Assembly (NCBI GenBank): GCA_016212745.1
Contig: JACRDX010000029.1
Location: forward strand, 1-5,447
Source: Candidatus Falkowiibacteriota bacterium
GTDB taxonomy: Bacteria > Patescibacteriota > Patescibacteriia > UBA11705 > JACRDX01
Reading direction: 5' to 3'
Length of the DNA stretch: 5,447 bases
The position numbers and the translations under genes were made by a program. This document shows, in pieces, positions 5,307 through 5,447 of the stretch (its first letter is position 1; every line of letters begins with the position of its first letter). The notes under the pieces are model-generated. The model searched no databases. It saw only the letters and a list, made by a program, of their open reading frames with translations, and was not told the DNA's origin.

Positions 5307-5334
5307 GTAGAGACGGGATATATCCCGTCTCTAC
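5307..5334. repeat. 28-bp perfect palindrome, copy 2 (mutS leader)
   Basis: The left half is GTAGAGACGGGATA and the right half is its exact reverse complement. Compared with copy 1 at 2625-2652, the A-T pair at positions 10 and 19 is G-C. It ends 9 nt before the mutS ATG, so a mutS transcript starting upstream would carry a 28-nt hairpin close to the start codon. It shares the mutS/plus-strand-gene intergenic region with the plus-strand promoter and has no T-tract. Confidence 0.85.
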
Positions 5335-5365
5335 AATATTAACAAACCCGCGCAAAAAATCTATA

Positions 5366-5396
5366 TTGACAAAAAATGAAAAAAGCTTAATATAAA
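5366..5396 (+). promoter_or_regulatory. Promoter of the right-edge gene, sigma70-like
   Basis: A perfect -35 TTGACA (5366-5371) is followed by AT-rich -10 candidates: TAATAT (5388-5393, 16-nt spacer) or TATAAA (5391-5396, 19-nt spacer). Initiation would fall near 5400-5403, giving a leader of about 20 nt that includes the Shine-Dalgarno. Confidence 0.55.
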
Positions 5397-5410
5397 GTTG
5401 CACGTAACCT

Positions 5411-5417
5411 AGGAGGT
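5411..5417 (+). promoter_or_regulatory. Strong Shine-Dalgarno of the right-edge gene
   Basis: AGGAGGT is a near-perfect anti-16S match and its last base is 5 nt before the ATG at 5423. It is much stronger than any site upstream of mutS, mutL, infA or rpmJ, and it fixes the start of the partial gene. Confidence 0.8.
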
Positions 5418-5422
5418 CGCAA

Positions 5423-5447
5423 ATGAATCTAATGGAACTGGTTCCGC
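5423..5447 (+). CDS. 5' end of an unidentified gene, cut by the window edge
   Basis: Only eight codons are visible (Met-Asn-Leu-Met-Glu-Leu-Val-Pro) before the sequence ends. The gene call rests on the combination of a TTGACA promoter, a strong AGGAGGT Shine-Dalgarno at ideal distance and an open frame. It is divergent from mutS, with 125 nt between the two starts. Small heat-shock (Hsp20) proteins sometimes begin with comparable short hydrophobic runs, but eight residues cannot support any family. The signals suggest efficient expression. Confidence 0.6.

Noticed and set aside
2625..5334. CRISPR array or integrative element defined by the repeats
   Set aside because: There are only two copies 2.7 kb apart with an ordinary mutS gene between them, no spacers, no cas or integrase genes, and no target-site duplication that I could identify.
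5335..5400. Divergent mutS promoter on the minus strand
   Set aside because: Partial matches such as TTGTCA and TTGTTA occur, but none is paired with a good -10 at 16-18 nt, so no promoter is annotated.
5407..5417. ACCT-AGG-AGGT hairpin hiding the Shine-Dalgarno of the plus-strand gene (riboswitch-like)
   Set aside because: The stem is only 4 bp with a 3-nt loop and the predicted leader is about 20 nt, too short for a sensing structure.

Overview
The window reads as one compact block of minus-strand housekeeping genes from an AT-rich bacterium, with the first codons of a divergent plus-strand gene at the right edge. In order of transcription (right to left) the minus-strand genes are mutS, mutL, infA, rpmJ and rpsM. 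The rather divergent but complete repair proteins, tiny intergenic gaps and many short palindromes would fit a Patescibacteria/CPR-type genome. That is an inference from overall style, not a demonstrated placement; the protein families alone only say 'bacterium'.

Layout: positions 9-738 hold the translation cluster infA-rpmJ-rpsM with gaps of 2 and 5 nt. rpmJ (398-514, 38 residues) is very short but unambiguous. Positions 739-850 hold two tandem promoter-like elements facing infA, an AT-rich dyad and a perfect DnaA-box sequence. Positions 851-2599 encode MutL with its ATPase, endonuclease and clamp-binding motifs intact. Positions 2600-2687 are a short mutS-mutL gap containing a perfect 28-bp palindrome. 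Positions 2688-5297 encode a full MutS. Positions 5298-5422 are a divergent intergenic region with a second 28-bp palindrome and a promoter plus strong Shine-Dalgarno for a plus-strand gene starting at 5423, which is cut off after eight codons.

How the genes fit together: MutS recognises mismatches and recruits MutL, whose own endonuclease (intact metal-binding residues) would nick the daughter strand, the methyl-independent form of mismatch repair. infA, rpmJ and rpsM encode initiation factor IF-1 and ribosomal proteins L36 and S13. They have their own promoters, so the repair genes are probably neighbours rather than functional partners of the translation genes.

The most unusual content is not a new gene but a layer of short palindromes. 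Two 28-bp copies differ by a paired, structure-preserving change and lie just upstream of the mutL and mutS start codons, bracketing mutS. Several smaller GC-rich palindromes lie inside the mutS and mutL reading frames, at loops or linkers where they add Gly/Pro-rich residues. I saw no CRISPR array, tRNA, rRNA, transposase gene or novel multi-gene system.
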